From: Verrucomicrobiaceae bacterium
Lineage (GTDB): Bacteria > Pseudomonadota > Gammaproteobacteria > Pseudomonadales > CAMLJR01
Assembly (NCBI GenBank): GCA_028293825.1
Contig: JAQGNY010000009.1
Coordinates: 1-64,000, forward strand
DNA: 64,000 bases
Direction: 5' to 3'
Of the stretch, positions 17,873-28,300 are shown piece after piece. The position numbers and the translations under genes were made by a program. The notes below the pieces were generated by a model that saw only the letters and a list, made by a program, of their open reading frames with translations, did no database searches and was not told where the DNA came from. Position 1 is the first letter of the stretch. Each line of letters starts with the position of its first letter.

Positions 17873-19621
17873 CTAGCTGACAGGATAGAGCGGCGGCAAT
17901 GTCGCTTCCGCTTGTGGTTTATCTGCGAGTTGTTTTTTTAGCTGAGTAATTACGCGCAGTAAATTTTCGCCATTCCATGCGCCGCTATCGGGCATCGTGC
18001 CAAATAAACGATTATCCAACTGCTGCAGTTCGCGCTCGAACGCGCCATCGGCACTAAGAGTTCGCAATTGATCGATGGTACGTAAATCAGATCGCTTGAA
18101 AAATACGCGTGCCCATTGCAGCATTTTTTGTCGCGCTATTGCCGCGTCGTTGGAGTGACACGCTTTTGTTAACGCTTGCCACGCAGCAGCATCGCTGTCT
18201 GCCGATGAGTTTTTTTGATCGATGACATTGTCGGTGCGCGGCGTTATTGCGCGCCGTGCTCGCCAATATAAAACCAGCGTAATTAGCCAAAGTGTTGCAA
18301 ATCCTGCGCTCACCAATTGCCATATCCGTGCCGTATTCGTGTCGCCATTCCCAAGCGCCTGAGTGATGGTGTTAGATTGGACTTGCGGCGCTGTAACGGA
18401 ATCGGTCGGCAGATTTGCGACGGGCGGCGGGGCATCTGCAGTAGGCTGGTTGTTATTGGCGGCCCCCGGCGAAATGTTTAGCGTTTCACCGTTTAACGTC
18501 GCCACTTTCTCGCTGTCACTATCGACATCCCACCAAATCACGCGTGTTTCGGGTAAATGCAAGGCGCCGGGTTGAGTGGGAATTAACGCCATATTTTCGA
18601 TGCGCTTGGCGTGCGTGGTGACGCTGTCCTGCTGATCGTCAAGCGTGGGCTGATCCGAATAAATTTTTGCATTGTTCAATGTCGGCTGTTCCAGCGCCGG
18701 CAATTGCGCAGCCAGAACACTGTCGGCGCGGATTGAAATACTGCGCGTAATCGATTCGCCAGCGCTCAAATGTTGCGGAGTGCCGCTCCAACTTTCGGTC
18801 AACGTCAGATTGCGCGCCGGCAGCCAAACGGTTCCGCTAAACGCTTTTGGAATCGGCTTTACGTGCACACCAATTTGTTTGCTCATGCGGCGCAGTGCGC
18901 GTCCCTGACCGGGAAAATCGAACAACGAGCGCGCCCGCGTGGCTTCGACCGCACTGAACACCAGTTCAGGAATCGTCAGTTCGCCGGCCTGCTGCGGAAA
19001 GATCGCGTAAGTCAATTCGTGCACCGCGTAAGGCGTGCCGTTAATTTCGCGGCGAAAAGTAGTTTCGGATAATTGTTTAACGCTGGCGTTATCGAATTCC
19101 GGCTTAGTCAACTGCAAATCTTCAAGTTGCACCGCGACAAAAACACGCACGGTAAATAACAGTTGTTGTTGCACGTAAACCGCGTTGCGGTCGACTTGAG
19201 ATTCAATGAATACCGGCTCGCTGCCATCGTTGGCGGCATTTTTATTCGCGGCATTGACTTGAATCGCAATGGCTTGGGTTTTCGCCGCGCCCACAGCCAA
19301 TTCCGGAATAATTATTTGACCGGTATGTTTGGGCGACAATGTCGTTTGCCATTCGGTATGCGACGACAGGCTGCCGTTAAAGAGCGAATGCTGCGTGCTC
19401 TGCCGACTGCCGAAAACATCGAAGTCTTTTTTAAGCACGGCAAAGTCGGGCGCGTCATCGCTGCTGCCCTCGACGGTTATCGTCAGCGTTAGCGAATCGC
19501 CTTCGTTAATACTATTGCGGTCGACGCTTGCCTGCGGTGCGTTCTGTGCGTGAGCGCTGAAACCTGCGCACATCAATATCAGCGCGAACCACGAAAATAA
19601 TAAAAATCGATGTTGTTTCAT
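17873..19621 (-). CDS. batD: BatD-like membrane protein
   Basis: About 582 residues. A signal peptide (MKQHRFLLFSWFALILMCAG, cleaved near AHAQ) is followed by a large periplasmic part with beta-sandwich repeats typical of BatD (INEGDSLTLTITVEG..., then a second FTVRVFVAVQLEDLQL copy). A membrane helix (WQLVSAGFATLWLITLVLYW) lies near residue 440, followed by a cytoplasmic helical tail. The open frame extends upstream to 20080, but that part is only a shifted reading of the batB/batC low-complexity region. The ATG at 19621 lies four bases after the batB/C stop. It is the last gene of the MoxR-Bat operon. Confidence 0.88.
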   Translation of the reverse strand: MKQHRFLLFSWFALILMCAGFSAHAQNAPQASVDRNSINEGDSLTLTITVEGSSDDAPDFAVLKKDFDVFGSRQSTQHSLFNGSLSSHTEWQTTLSPKHTGQIIIPELAVGAAKTQAIAIQVNAANKNAANDGSEPVFIESQVDRNAVYVQQQLLFTVRVFVAVQLEDLQLTKPEFDNASVKQLSETTFRREINGTPYAVHELTYAIFPQQAGELTIPELVFSAVEATRARSLFDFPGQGRALRRMSKQIGVHVKPIPKAFSGTVWLPARNLTLTESWSGTPQHLSAGESITRSISIRADSVLAAQLPALEQPTLNNAKIYSDQPTLDDQQDSVTTHAKRIENMALIPTQPGALHLPETRVIWWDVDSDSEKVATLNGETLNISPGAANNNQPTADAPPPVANLPTDSVTAPQVQSNTITQALGNGDTNTARIWQLVSAGFATLWLITLVLYWRARRAITPRTDNVIDQKNSSADSDAAAWQALTKACHSNDAAIARQKMLQWARVFFKRSDLRTIDQLRTLSADGAFERELQQLDNRLFGTMPDSGAWNGENLLRVITQLKKQLADKPQAEATLPPLYPVS

Positions 19622-19625
19622 GCCA

Positions 19626-21548
19626 TCACCAGGCTTGTTGATCGGAACGTGAGGCGGGATCGCGTTGCCGCTGTCGGTATTCGTACAAAAATTTGCGTCG
19701 CAATAAGCCGGCGGGATCGTCGGGAATTTGCCGCAACCATTGCTCGGTGGCGCGTTGCTGCTGTTGTTGTTCGGGCGATAGCTTGTCGTTAGCAGTGGTT
19801 TGAGCGGCCGATTTTTGCTCGCCGGATTTGTCGCCTTTTTCGGATTCGTTTGCCGCTGTATTGTTCTGTTGCGTCTCTTTATCTTGTGGCGACTGTGCCT
19901 CGGCAGAATTCGCCGTTTGATTTTTGTCGTCGCCCGCTGGCTTGCCATCAGCAGGATTGGATTGCGAATCTTTTCCCGATTTTTCTTCAGCGCTTTTTCC
20001 GGGATTATTCGCCTGTTCGGATTTCGATTGCTCACCTTTACCGGAATTCGATTCGTTGTTCTGTTGCTGACCGTCGCCATTTTTTTGCTGGTCTTGTTGC
20101 TGTTGCGAGGATGCGTTCTGTCGCTCGTCTTTATTTTGTTGCTTATCGTTTTTTTGCTGCTGTGACGATTGCTCTTTTTGCTGTTGTTGCAGCAGCTTCT
20201 GCACCAGGTCGCGATTGAATTTGGTGTCGTCGGAATTAGGATTAATTTTTAACGCCGCATCGTACGCCGTAATGGCTTCCTGCAATTTGCCAGCTTGCGC
20301 TAGTGCGTTGCCGCGATTGTACTGGGCATCGGCGCTGGCTAAGTTGCTCAGCGTTTTTGCTGCTTCTTCATAATCGCCGGAACGGTATTGCGCTGCACCG
20401 CGCCACGTCGGATCGGTAAATTTTTGCGCGGCATCCTTGCTATCGCCGTCGCTAAATAAACGCTGTGCCTGTTGATCGGGCCGCTGCCACAAATCGCGCC
20501 ACTTCGCGTTCCAATCCTGCGCTTGACTCGGTGCGCTCAGCGGCAATAATAAAAAAATCAATAACCAGCCGCGCCGAAATGCAAATGCCGCCAGCGGCAA
20601 TAACAGTAAAACCAATTGCGGGCCGCGTTCGCGCCATTGATCGAATTCGCGCTGCACTGTGCGCGTTGAATTAGCGTCATCGAACGTATCCGGCAACAGC
20701 GCGTTGAGATCGCTATCATCGAGACGCAAGTCGCTGTAGTGGCCATTTGTTTTTTGCGCGAGCGCCGCGAACGTAGCGCGATGCATTTGCGCAATTGCAA
20801 TCGAGCCGCTTGCACTTTTTAAGAAGCCACCCTGCGTCGGAATCGGCGCGCCCTGTTCGGTGCCGACGCCGATCATCGACAGTTGCCAATTGCTATGACT
20901 GATTTTTGCCGCGATTTGATCGGCGTTTGTGCTGTCGATGTCATCGCTGATCAATAAAATACGGCCGCGTTCGAAACCGGAATTTTTCAGTAATTGAATC
21001 GCTTCTTCAACGCCGGCCGCCGAGTCGCTGCCGAAATTCGGCATCATCGCCGGCGCCAATGCCGGGACTAAATTGGCGATGGTGGCGGTGTCGTCTGTTA
21101 GCGGTGACACGACGTGCGCATCACCGGAAAAAACTACCAACCCCGTCAAGCCTTCGCGGCGTTGTTTCAACGTGTCGAGGATTTTGTACCGCGCGCGTTG
21201 CAGCCGCGATGGTTTTATATCTTCGGCATACATCGACAGCGATAGATCGAGCACGATCACCAGCGCGTCGCGTTTTTGCAGTACCGGTTGCGGCGCTTTT
21301 TCCCACGTCGGCCCGGCCATTGCTAATGTTGCCAGTAACCATGTTGCGGCGAGCAACCAAGCCCAATTGCGGCGCTGTTCCTGGCCGGGCTCAAGCAGAT
21401 AATCGATCAGCTCGGGCGCAATCGCGCGCCGCCAATTCGCGCCGCTGCTGACTTTTCGATACAGCGCAACAGCGATAAAAATAACCGGCATTAACAACAG
21501 CAGCCATGCTGGACGCAGAAAATGGAATTGCGCTAACAGATTGTTCAT
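19626..21548 (-). CDS. batB: BatB-BatC fusion: von Willebrand A domain plus TPR and Gln/Asn/Ser-rich tail
   Basis: About 640 residues. Two membrane helices (about 13-30 and 62-78) precede a vWA domain (about 93-290) with MIDAS motif DLSLS (101-105). A membrane helix pair follows (LVLLLLPLAAFAFRRGWLLIFLLLPL). Then comes a TPR unit (AQYNRGNALAQAGKLQEAI) and about 160 residues of Gln, Asn, Lys, Ser and Glu. A short conserved-looking end has WLRQIPDDPAGLLRRKF. BatB and BatC are separate genes in Bacteroides and Leptospira; the fused form is common in gammaproteobacteria. The start at 21548 overlaps the batA stop by four bases (ATGA), so translation is coupled. Confidence 0.88.
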   Translation of the reverse strand: MNNLLAQFHFLRPAWLLLLMPVIFIAVALYRKVSSGANWRRAIAPELIDYLLEPGQEQRRNWAWLLAATWLLATLAMAGPTWEKAPQPVLQKRDALVIVLDLSLSMYAEDIKPSRLQRARYKILDTLKQRREGLTGLVVFSGDAHVVSPLTDDTATIANLVPALAPAMMPNFGSDSAAGVEEAIQLLKNSGFERGRILLISDDIDSTNADQIAAKISHSNWQLSMIGVGTEQGAPIPTQGGFLKSASGSIAIAQMHRATFAALAQKTNGHYSDLRLDDSDLNALLPDTFDDANSTRTVQREFDQWRERGPQLVLLLLPLAAFAFRRGWLLIFLLLPLSAPSQAQDWNAKWRDLWQRPDQQAQRLFSDGDSKDAAQKFTDPTWRGAAQYRSGDYEEAAKTLSNLASADAQYNRGNALAQAGKLQEAITAYDAALKINPNSDDTKFNRDLVQKLLQQQQKEQSSQQQKNDKQQNKDERQNASSQQQQDQQKNGDGQQQNNESNSGKGEQSKSEQANNPGKSAEEKSGKDSQSNPADGKPAGDDKNQTANSAEAQSPQDKETQQNNTAANESEKGDKSGEQKSAAQTTANDKLSPEQQQQQRATEQWLRQIPDDPAGLLRRKFLYEYRQRQRDPASRSDQQAW

Positions 21549-22567
21549 GGCGCGACCGTCGATGCAGTGAATTTTTCGCCGCGCAAAGCCGCGCGCGCTG
21601 CAGCGATGAGACTCAGCAACAAAGCAATTCCGAGCGGCCAATAAAACAGCGCGCGTTGTGGCCGATAAGTTTGTGCATTGTCGGCGACCGGTTCGAGCCC
21701 ATCGAGCACGCGATAAATGCCGGCTAATTCTTCAGGATTGCGTGCGCGGAAATAGCGGCCACCGGTGACATCGGCAATATTTTTCAGTGCGTTTTCATCC
21801 AGATCCTGCGATGGATTAACCCGCTGCGCGCCGAAATTGCCGCCGAACGGCCCGGGTACGATTAACTCTTCGGCGCCAATGCCGATGGTATAAATAACGA
21901 TGTGATTTTCCGCTGCTAATTTCGCCGCGGCTTCCGGCGTGACAGTGCCTGCGTTGGAGGCGCCGTCGGTGAGTAGGATTAATACGTGGCGATCGCCGGG
22001 ACGATCGCGCAGTCGTTTTATTGCCAATCCGATGGCATCGCCAATGGCGGTTTCCTCGCCGGCAAAACCAATTTGCGCTTCACGCAGAAAACGCCCAACA
22101 GTGTCGAGATCAAACGTGAGCGGTGCCTGCACATACGCCTGCGTGCCGAATACGATCAAGCCGATGCGATCGCCTTTGCGCTGTTTGATGAAATCGTCGA
22201 CCACCGCTTTGATCGCGACGATACGCTGCACATGATCGTTGCCGATTTGCATGTCGCGGATTTGCATCGAACCGGATAAATCCACTGCCAGCATTAAATC
22301 GCGACCGCTGGCGGGCAAACTGATTTCATCGCCAATCCAATGCGGGCCGCACGCGGCGGCAATTAATAACAGCCACCCCAACAACAGCGTGGCGAAACGA
22401 ATTTTTCGTCGCACCTGGCGCGGCACGATAACCTCGTTAGACGACAGCCGCGAAAAAAAGGGGACGCGCAGTGCCGACTGTTGTTGCGTCGCACGCGGAT
22501 ACAGCCAGTAAATAAATAATGGCAGCGGTGCCAGTAGGGCTGCCCACGGATAATCGAAACCTAGCAT
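21545..22567 (-). CDS. batA: BatA-like von Willebrand A protein
   Basis: About 340 residues. A first membrane helix lies at about 8-23 and a second at about 59-73. The vWA domain has MIDAS motif DLSGS at 96-100 with later T and D partners (GEETAIGD, LLTDGASNAG). A C-terminal membrane helix (FYWPLGIALLLSLIAAARAA) follows. ATG at 22567 is preceded by GGAGG at good distance and was chosen over the ATG at 22585. It overlaps the end of the DUF4381 gene by seven bases. Bat proteins act with MoxR ATPases, probably in folding or activation of envelope protein complexes; the target here is unknown. Confidence 0.88.
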   Translation of the reverse strand: MLGFDYPWAALLAPLPLFIYWLYPRATQQQSALRVPFFSRLSSNEVIVPRQVRRKIRFATLLLGWLLLIAAACGPHWIGDEISLPASGRDLMLAVDLSGSMQIRDMQIGNDHVQRIVAIKAVVDDFIKQRKGDRIGLIVFGTQAYVQAPLTFDLDTVGRFLREAQIGFAGEETAIGDAIGLAIKRLRDRPGDRHVLILLTDGASNAGTVTPEAAAKLAAENHIVIYTIGIGAEELIVPGPFGGNFGAQRVNPSQDLDENALKNIADVTGGRYFRARNPEELAGIYRVLDGLEPVADNAQTYRPQRALFYWPLGIALLLSLIAAARAALRGEKFTASTVAP

Positions 22568-23073
22568 CGGTGCCTCCGTATCCAATATTCGGTGGCGTTG
22601 AGTATCGCGGAGGGTACGACCGTCTGCGGCGTTGCTTGATAGGTGGTGGCGAGTGCGCGCAAATCGGGTTCGCTAAAGCGCGCTTGTTTTAAGCCGCTGT
22701 CGAGAAAGAGCAGCCAGTCAGCGCCGCTGAGTGCGGCGACACGCTGCCGTGGATACGCGACCAATGCAGTTTGCTTCAGCAATTGATTCAACGCTTGGGT
22801 CAGCCATACATCGTCGTGTTGCGTTTGCCATTGCGCGCGTATCGAGCCCAATTTCTGCAATGCCAAACGCCGATAGCGATGTTTCGCACGATAACTTTTA
22901 AACCAAACAATTGCGGCAATAATTATTGCGACGGTTGCAGCGAGCAGTAACCACCAGCCCGGCGCGGGCGGCCACCAACCGACCGGCGGCGGCAAATGAA
23001 TATCGTGTAATTGCTGCAGCGTTTCTGCGGCGGCGGAGGGCGCGCCGCTGTGGTTGGCGACAGGGCTGCTCAT
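22561..23073 (-). CDS. DUF4381 membrane protein of the MoxR-Bat operon
   Basis: A 170-residue protein with a proline-rich N-terminus (HLPPPVGWWPPAPGWW), one membrane helix (LLLAATVAIIIAAIVWF, about 42-58) and a cytoplasmic helical domain. The domain has the recurring pattern LNQLLKQTALVAYPR and LSGADWLLFLD, which is characteristic of DUF4381. It overlaps the preceding DUF58 gene by four bases and batA by seven, so it is fully embedded in the operon. Its exact role is unknown. Confidence 0.85.
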   Translation of the reverse strand: MSSPVANHSGAPSAAAETLQQLHDIHLPPPVGWWPPAPGWWLLLAATVAIIIAAIVWFKSYRAKHRYRRLALQKLGSIRAQWQTQHDDVWLTQALNQLLKQTALVAYPRQRVAALSGADWLLFLDSGLKQARFSEPDLRALATTYQATPQTVVPSAILNATEYWIRRHRC

Positions 23074-24080
23074 GATTTAGTGCGGGCCGTAAATGCCTGC
23101 AGCGGCGGTTCATTGGTGCTGATGGTCGTGAGTGGAATGCCGAGCGAATTCAGCAATTGCTGCAGGCCATCGCGCTGCGCGGAAAATTTATTGCGGTGTT
23201 GCTCGCGCAATAAACGCTCGCCGCTGTCGAGCACGAAACGCTGCGCGCTATCGGTGACGGTATACAGCGCGGGCGGCGGTAATTCCTGTTCGAGCGGATC
23301 GAAAATAAATAAAGCGCGCACCTCGCAATGTCGCGCCAGTGCATACAGTTGTTCGCGCACCTGAGGATGTTCGCTGCCGTGAAAATCGCTGATTAAATAA
23401 ATCGTGCTGCCGGGTCGCGCGATGCGCCGCAAATCGGTTAATGCAGTCAGCAGCGATTGCGCAGCGTCGGGCAATTGCGTATCGCGTTTTAATTGCCGAT
23501 TAAAATCGAGCAACAAATTCAACCAGCTCATAGTCGTTTTGCGCGCGCGGCGCGGACGAATTTCCCGGCGCTCGTTATTGCCGATAATTAACCCGCCGAT
23601 GCGATCACCGTTTTCAATTGCGGCCCACGCGAGTACAGCGCCGAGCCACGCAGCAAGTTTCGATTTAAAACACGAGCGGCTGCCGAAAAACATCGGCTGG
23701 CTTTGATCGACGACGAGCAGCACCGGGCGCTCGCGCTCTTCGCGAAATAATTTTGTAAACGGACGACCGCTGCGTGCGGTGACGCGCCAATCGATATTGC
23801 GCACATCGTCGCCGGCTTGATACGCACGCACTTCTTCAAATTCCAAACCACGGCCGCGAATGGCGGAGCGAATACTGCCGAACTGCGGATTGGTGGCGTG
23901 TTTACGTTGTCGCAACAACCAATTCGCTGCAGCGAAACGCGCGCTGGTCAATTCATGCAATTCACAATACGCGCCGCGCAACGGTTGTTGCAGCCATTGG
24001 TTAACAAACGATGTTGCCGCCGCATCCGTAGCTGTTGCGAAAGAATGAATCGAGTGGGTGTCGATCGATGAATTACGCAA
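23070..24080 (-). CDS. DUF58 domain protein of the MoxR-Bat operon
   Basis: About 336 residues. The DUF58 signature is clear (RGLEFEEVRAYQAGDDVRNIDW followed by RVTARSGRPFTKLFREERER). A vWA-like region starts at VLLVVDQSQPM and shows YLISDFHGS further on. The frame opens at ATG 24143 inside the MoxR gene without a Shine-Dalgarno. TTG at 24080, preceded by GGAG about ten bases away and overlapping the MoxR stop by eight bases, is preferred. DUF58 proteins are standing partners of MoxR ATPases. Confidence 0.87.
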   Translation of the reverse strand: MRNSSIDTHSIHSFATATDAAATSFVNQWLQQPLRGAYCELHELTSARFAAANWLLRQRKHATNPQFGSIRSAIRGRGLEFEEVRAYQAGDDVRNIDWRVTARSGRPFTKLFREERERPVLLVVDQSQPMFFGSRSCFKSKLAAWLGAVLAWAAIENGDRIGGLIIGNNERREIRPRRARKTTMSWLNLLLDFNRQLKRDTQLPDAAQSLLTALTDLRRIARPGSTIYLISDFHGSEHPQVREQLYALARHCEVRALFIFDPLEQELPPPALYTVTDSAQRFVLDSGERLLREQHRNKFSAQRDGLQQLLNSLGIPLTTISTNEPPLQAFTARTKS

Positions 24081-25053
24081 TCGGTACCAGCTCCAAAATG
24101 CGTGCGATAACTTGATCGGTGTCGACGCCACCGGCTTCTGCATCGAAACTTAAAATTAAACGATGGCGCAATACGTCGGCGCATACCGCTTGCACATCGT
24201 CGGGGCTGACGTAATCGCGATTGGCCAACCAAGCACGCGCACGCGCGCAACGGTCGAGCGCAATGGTCGCGCGCGGGCTGGCGCCGAATTCGATTAAGCC
24301 GGCGAGGTTTTTATCGTAATTGCCGGGCTGACGCGTCGCCATAACCAACTGTACGATGTATTCCTCGACCGCATCGGCCATGTGCAGTGCCAGCGTTTCT
24401 TTGCGCGCGCCGAAAATCGCCTGTTGCGAAACTCGCAGCGGCGCGGCGCTTTGCTCCGATTGCGCCTCATCGCGGGTTAATTGCAGAATTTTTCGCTCGG
24501 CGATCGCATCGGGATAATTCACTCGCACATGCAATAAAAAACGATCGAGCTGCGCTTCCGGCAGCGGATAAGTGCCTTCCTGTTCGATCGGATTTTGCGT
24601 CGCCATCACCAGAAATAATGGCGGCAATGCATAGGTGCTGCGACCGACGCTGATTTGCCGTTCGGCCATGGCTTCGAGCAATGCGGATTGCACTTTTGCC
24701 GGCGCGCGATTTATTTCATCGGCGAGCACCAGATTGTGAAAAATCGGTCCGGGCTGAAATTTAAAGCTGCCGTCTTCGGGGCGATAAATATCGGTGCCGG
24801 TAATATCGCCCGGCAGTAAATCCGGGGTGAATTGCACGCGGTGGAAATCGCCCTCGATAGCCTGTGCCAATGTTTTTATCGCGCGCGTTTTCGCAAGCCC
24901 GGGCGCGCCTTCGACCAGCAAATGCCCATCGGCCAGCAGTGCCGTCAACAAGCGTTCGATCAATAATTCCTGGCCGATGATGCGCGTGCTGAGCCAGTGG
25001 CTCAATTCGCGTAATGTGCTGGGCGCTGGCGACAGCGTTAGCGATGTGGTCAT
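24073..25053 (-). CDS. MoxR-family AAA+ ATPase
   Basis: A 326-residue AAA+ chaperone-like ATPase and first gene of the leftward MoxR-Bat operon. Walker A is GAPGLAKT (49-56) and Walker B LVLADEINRAP. Sensor 1 lies in FLVMATQNPIEQEGTYPLPEAQLDRF, and a C-terminal lid follows with ASPRATIALDR. This matches the MoxR subgroup, which is thought to insert cofactors or remodel vWA-domain client proteins. The second of two near ATGs (25053) was chosen because AAGGA precedes it by five bases. The operon is divergent from the glutamate dehydrogenase gene. Confidence 0.93.
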   Translation of the reverse strand: MTTSLTLSPAPSTLRELSHWLSTRIIGQELLIERLLTALLADGHLLVEGAPGLAKTRAIKTLAQAIEGDFHRVQFTPDLLPGDITGTDIYRPEDGSFKFQPGPIFHNLVLADEINRAPAKVQSALLEAMAERQISVGRSTYALPPLFLVMATQNPIEQEGTYPLPEAQLDRFLLHVRVNYPDAIAERKILQLTRDEAQSEQSAAPLRVSQQAIFGARKETLALHMADAVEEYIVQLVMATRQPGNYDKNLAGLIEFGASPRATIALDRCARARAWLANRDYVSPDDVQAVCADVLRHRLILSFDAEAGGVDTDQVIARILELVPIA

Positions 25054-25331
25054 AGCCATCCTTATGTGTATCTGTGTTTAAAAGCCGAAAGTTATAAACG
25101 CCGAGTAAACGCAAGCGTTCGATGTGACTTCACGGACGAAAATTTTACGCAATCGCAGCGACCGTTGCAGCCGCAACCTTTTGACTCATGTCACCCGATT
25201 AGTTCCGACCGATAAGTGAGCGGAAATATTGGTCGTTTTGCGTCTCTGCGGCGTTTGTGCCACAGCGGCAGACCGCGCCGACAGAATGCTCTATTCTTGC
25301 ACTCCGCGTTTTATCGAAAAGGGGAAGAAAT

Positions 25332-28300
25332 ATGGAATGGCACGAAAGCCAGCACACCCTGATCAAGCAATTAGTCGTCGATATCGAGCGACATCTACCT
25401 GCCGCACAAGCCGCGCCCCTCGCTGAATTCGCGCGCCAGTACTACGAAAACTTTCCCGTCGATGAATTGAGTGGCCGCCCGCTCGGCGATTTATACGCCG
25501 CCACTTACGGCAGTTGGCATTTTTTGCAGTATTACGACAGTCGCCGCGCCAAGGTGCGCGTGTTCAATCCCGAATTCGAGCGTCACGGCTGGCAACTCGG
25601 TCACACCGTGGTTGCCATCGTCTGCCCCAATGTGCCATTCGCGCTCGATTCGGTGCGCAGTGAATTAAATTCGCGCAATATCACAATATTCACGATTTAT
25701 TCGATATCGCTGCGGGTGCGCCGCGATGAGCAGCATCAGCTGCAGCAATTGCTCGGTCGCGCCGATGAAGACGACGCTGAGAATGACGACGGTGTTTCGT
25801 CAGAAGCATTTCTCTATTTGGAAATCAGTCGACACAGTCGCGCCGAAGAAATCGCCGCGCTGGAAGAAGTGCTGCGCGATGTGTTGCGCGAAGTAAACAC
25901 AGCGGTCAGCGATTATCAGCCGATGTGCGCACGTGCGCGCGCCGTCGCCGCGGAAATTCAGAGCGATACTAATGCCGCGGCTGACATTGTCGCGACCGAA
26001 GTGCGCGCGTTTATCGACTGGATACTTGCCGATAATTTTACATTTTTAGGTTACGAAAAATTTCGCGTCGAATATGTCAACGGCCAACCGCAAGTCGAGC
26101 GCGAAGATGCCGCGACTCTCGGTCTGCTTGCAGAACGTTCGACGTACGGCGCCAGCGATTTATTGCGCGGAATCGCTGCACTCGATAGCGATCCGCTTAA
26201 ATCGTTGGTGTATTTTTCCAAATCGTCATTGCGCGCGCGCGTGCACCGGCGCGTATATCCCGATTACATCGGCATTCGCGTATTCGACGCGCAGCAGCGC
26301 GTGATCGGCGAGCATCGGTTTTTGGGTTTGTACACATCGCGCGTTTACACGATGTCGCCAGCGCTGATACCGCTCATTCGCTTAAAAGTAACGGCAGTTA
26401 TCGAGCGCGCGAACTTCCCCGCGCGCAGTCACGAGCGCAGTGAATTATTGCGCGTGCTCGAAGTGCATCCACGCGACGAATTATTTCAATCGAAAGCGGA
26501 GGAATTATTCGTAACAGCGCTTGCGATTATTCAAATTCAGGAGCGGCGTTTGGTGCGTGTTTTTGTCCGCCGCGATCCAACCCTGAAATTTATCAATTGC
26601 CTTGTCTACATGCCGCGCGATATGTACAACACTCAGCTGCGGATAAAAATTCAAAATATTTTGTACTCCGCATTCGATGCACAGGAAGCTGAATTTTCCA
26701 CGTTCTTTTCCGAATCGGTGTTGACGCGCACGCATTACGTATTGCGCACCGATCCGCAGCATCCGAAAGAAAAAGACAACGCATTGTTGGAAAAAGAAAT
26801 CGTCGAAGCCTGTCTCAGCTGGCAGGATCGGTTGCGCAATCATTTGGTTGAAGAGTTTGGCGAAGAGCAGGGACTCGCTACCACTGCGGAATATGGCGAT
26901 GCATTTCCCGCATCGTATCGCGATGATTACGAGGCGCGCGCGGCGATTGGCGATATTCGAAAAATGGCCAAGCTGATTTCAGCCAGCGATATCGCGATGA
27001 GTTTTTACCGTAGTCTCGGCGATGCCGATCCGATTTTGCGGTTTCGTTTATTCCATTTGCAGCAACCGTTGCCGCTGTCCGATGTAATGCCGATTCTCGA
27101 CAACTTCGGTTTGCGCGCACTCGGCGAACGCTCGTACGGGATTAAGCGTGCCTCCGATACGCAGGTGTGGATCCACGAATTCGTGCTGTCCTACGGCTGG
27201 GCCGACGGTATCGATATCAACGAAGTGAAAGGCAATTTTCAGGAAGCGTTCGCGCGCATCTGGTACGGCGATGCTGAAAACGACAGCTTCAATAAATTAA
27301 TTCTAGGCACCGGTCTCGGTTGGCGCGATGTGGCAATGCTGCGCGCATATGCACGCTATCTGAAACAAATCCAATTTAATTTCAGCAGCGAATACATTGC
27401 CGATACATTGCTGCGCCATCTGATCATTACGCAAATTATCGTGCAGTTATTTCAGGTGCGTTTTGATCCACAGTTGACGTTGGCGGACGACGAGCGCAAC
27501 GAGCGCGAAAGTCGGTTGCAGGCCCGCATCGTTGCCGCGCTCGACGATGTCGAAAATCTCGGCGAGGATCGCATCATTCGCCAGATTGTGGCGCTGATAA
27601 AAGCGACGCTGCGCTGCAATTATTTTCAACGCGACGACAGCGGCAAACCAAAAAATTATTTCTCGTTCAAGCTCGATTCACACGCGGTGCCGGAAATGCC
27701 GCTGCCGCGACCGCTGTATGAAATTTTCGTGCATTCGCCGCGCGTCGAAGGTATTCATCTGCGCACCAGTAAAGTGGCGCGCGGCGGTTTGCGCTGGTCG
27801 GATCGACAAGAAGATTTTCGCACTGAAGTGCTGGGTTTGGTGAAAGCGCAGAATGTTAAAAACGCGGTGATCGTTCCCACCGGTGCCAAGGGCGGTTTTG
27901 TTGCGCGGCGCGCGGTTACCGGCGATCGCGATGCGGTGCAGCGCGAAGGCATCACCTGTTACAAATTATTCGTACAGGGTTTACTGGATATCACCGATAA
28001 CACCGGCGACAAAGGCGTAATTCCACCACCCGACGTGGTGCGCAAAGACGCCGACGATATTTATTTGGTAGTGGCCGCCGACAAAGGCACCGCAAGTTTC
28101 TCCGATATCGCCAACGATATTTCGCACCATTACAATTTTTGGTTGGGCGATGCGTTCGCTTCCGGCGGCAGCGTCGGTTACGACCATAAAAAAATGGGCA
28201 TCACCGCGCGTGGCGCGTGGATTTCGGTGGAGCGGCATTTTCGCGAAATCGGCGTCGATGTCGCCACCACGGATTTCACCGTGGTTGGTATCGGCGATAT

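Noticed and set aside
19800-20218. Two hydrophobic open frames on the plus strand
   Set aside because: They are the complement of the Gln/Asn-rich batB/batC tail; reverse reading of CAG/CAA-rich DNA gives Leu/Cys/Phe-rich pseudo-membrane proteins.
25257-25331. N-terminal extension of the glutamate dehydrogenase frame
   Set aside because: The extra 25 codons have no family match, and ATG 25332 has a good Shine-Dalgarno.
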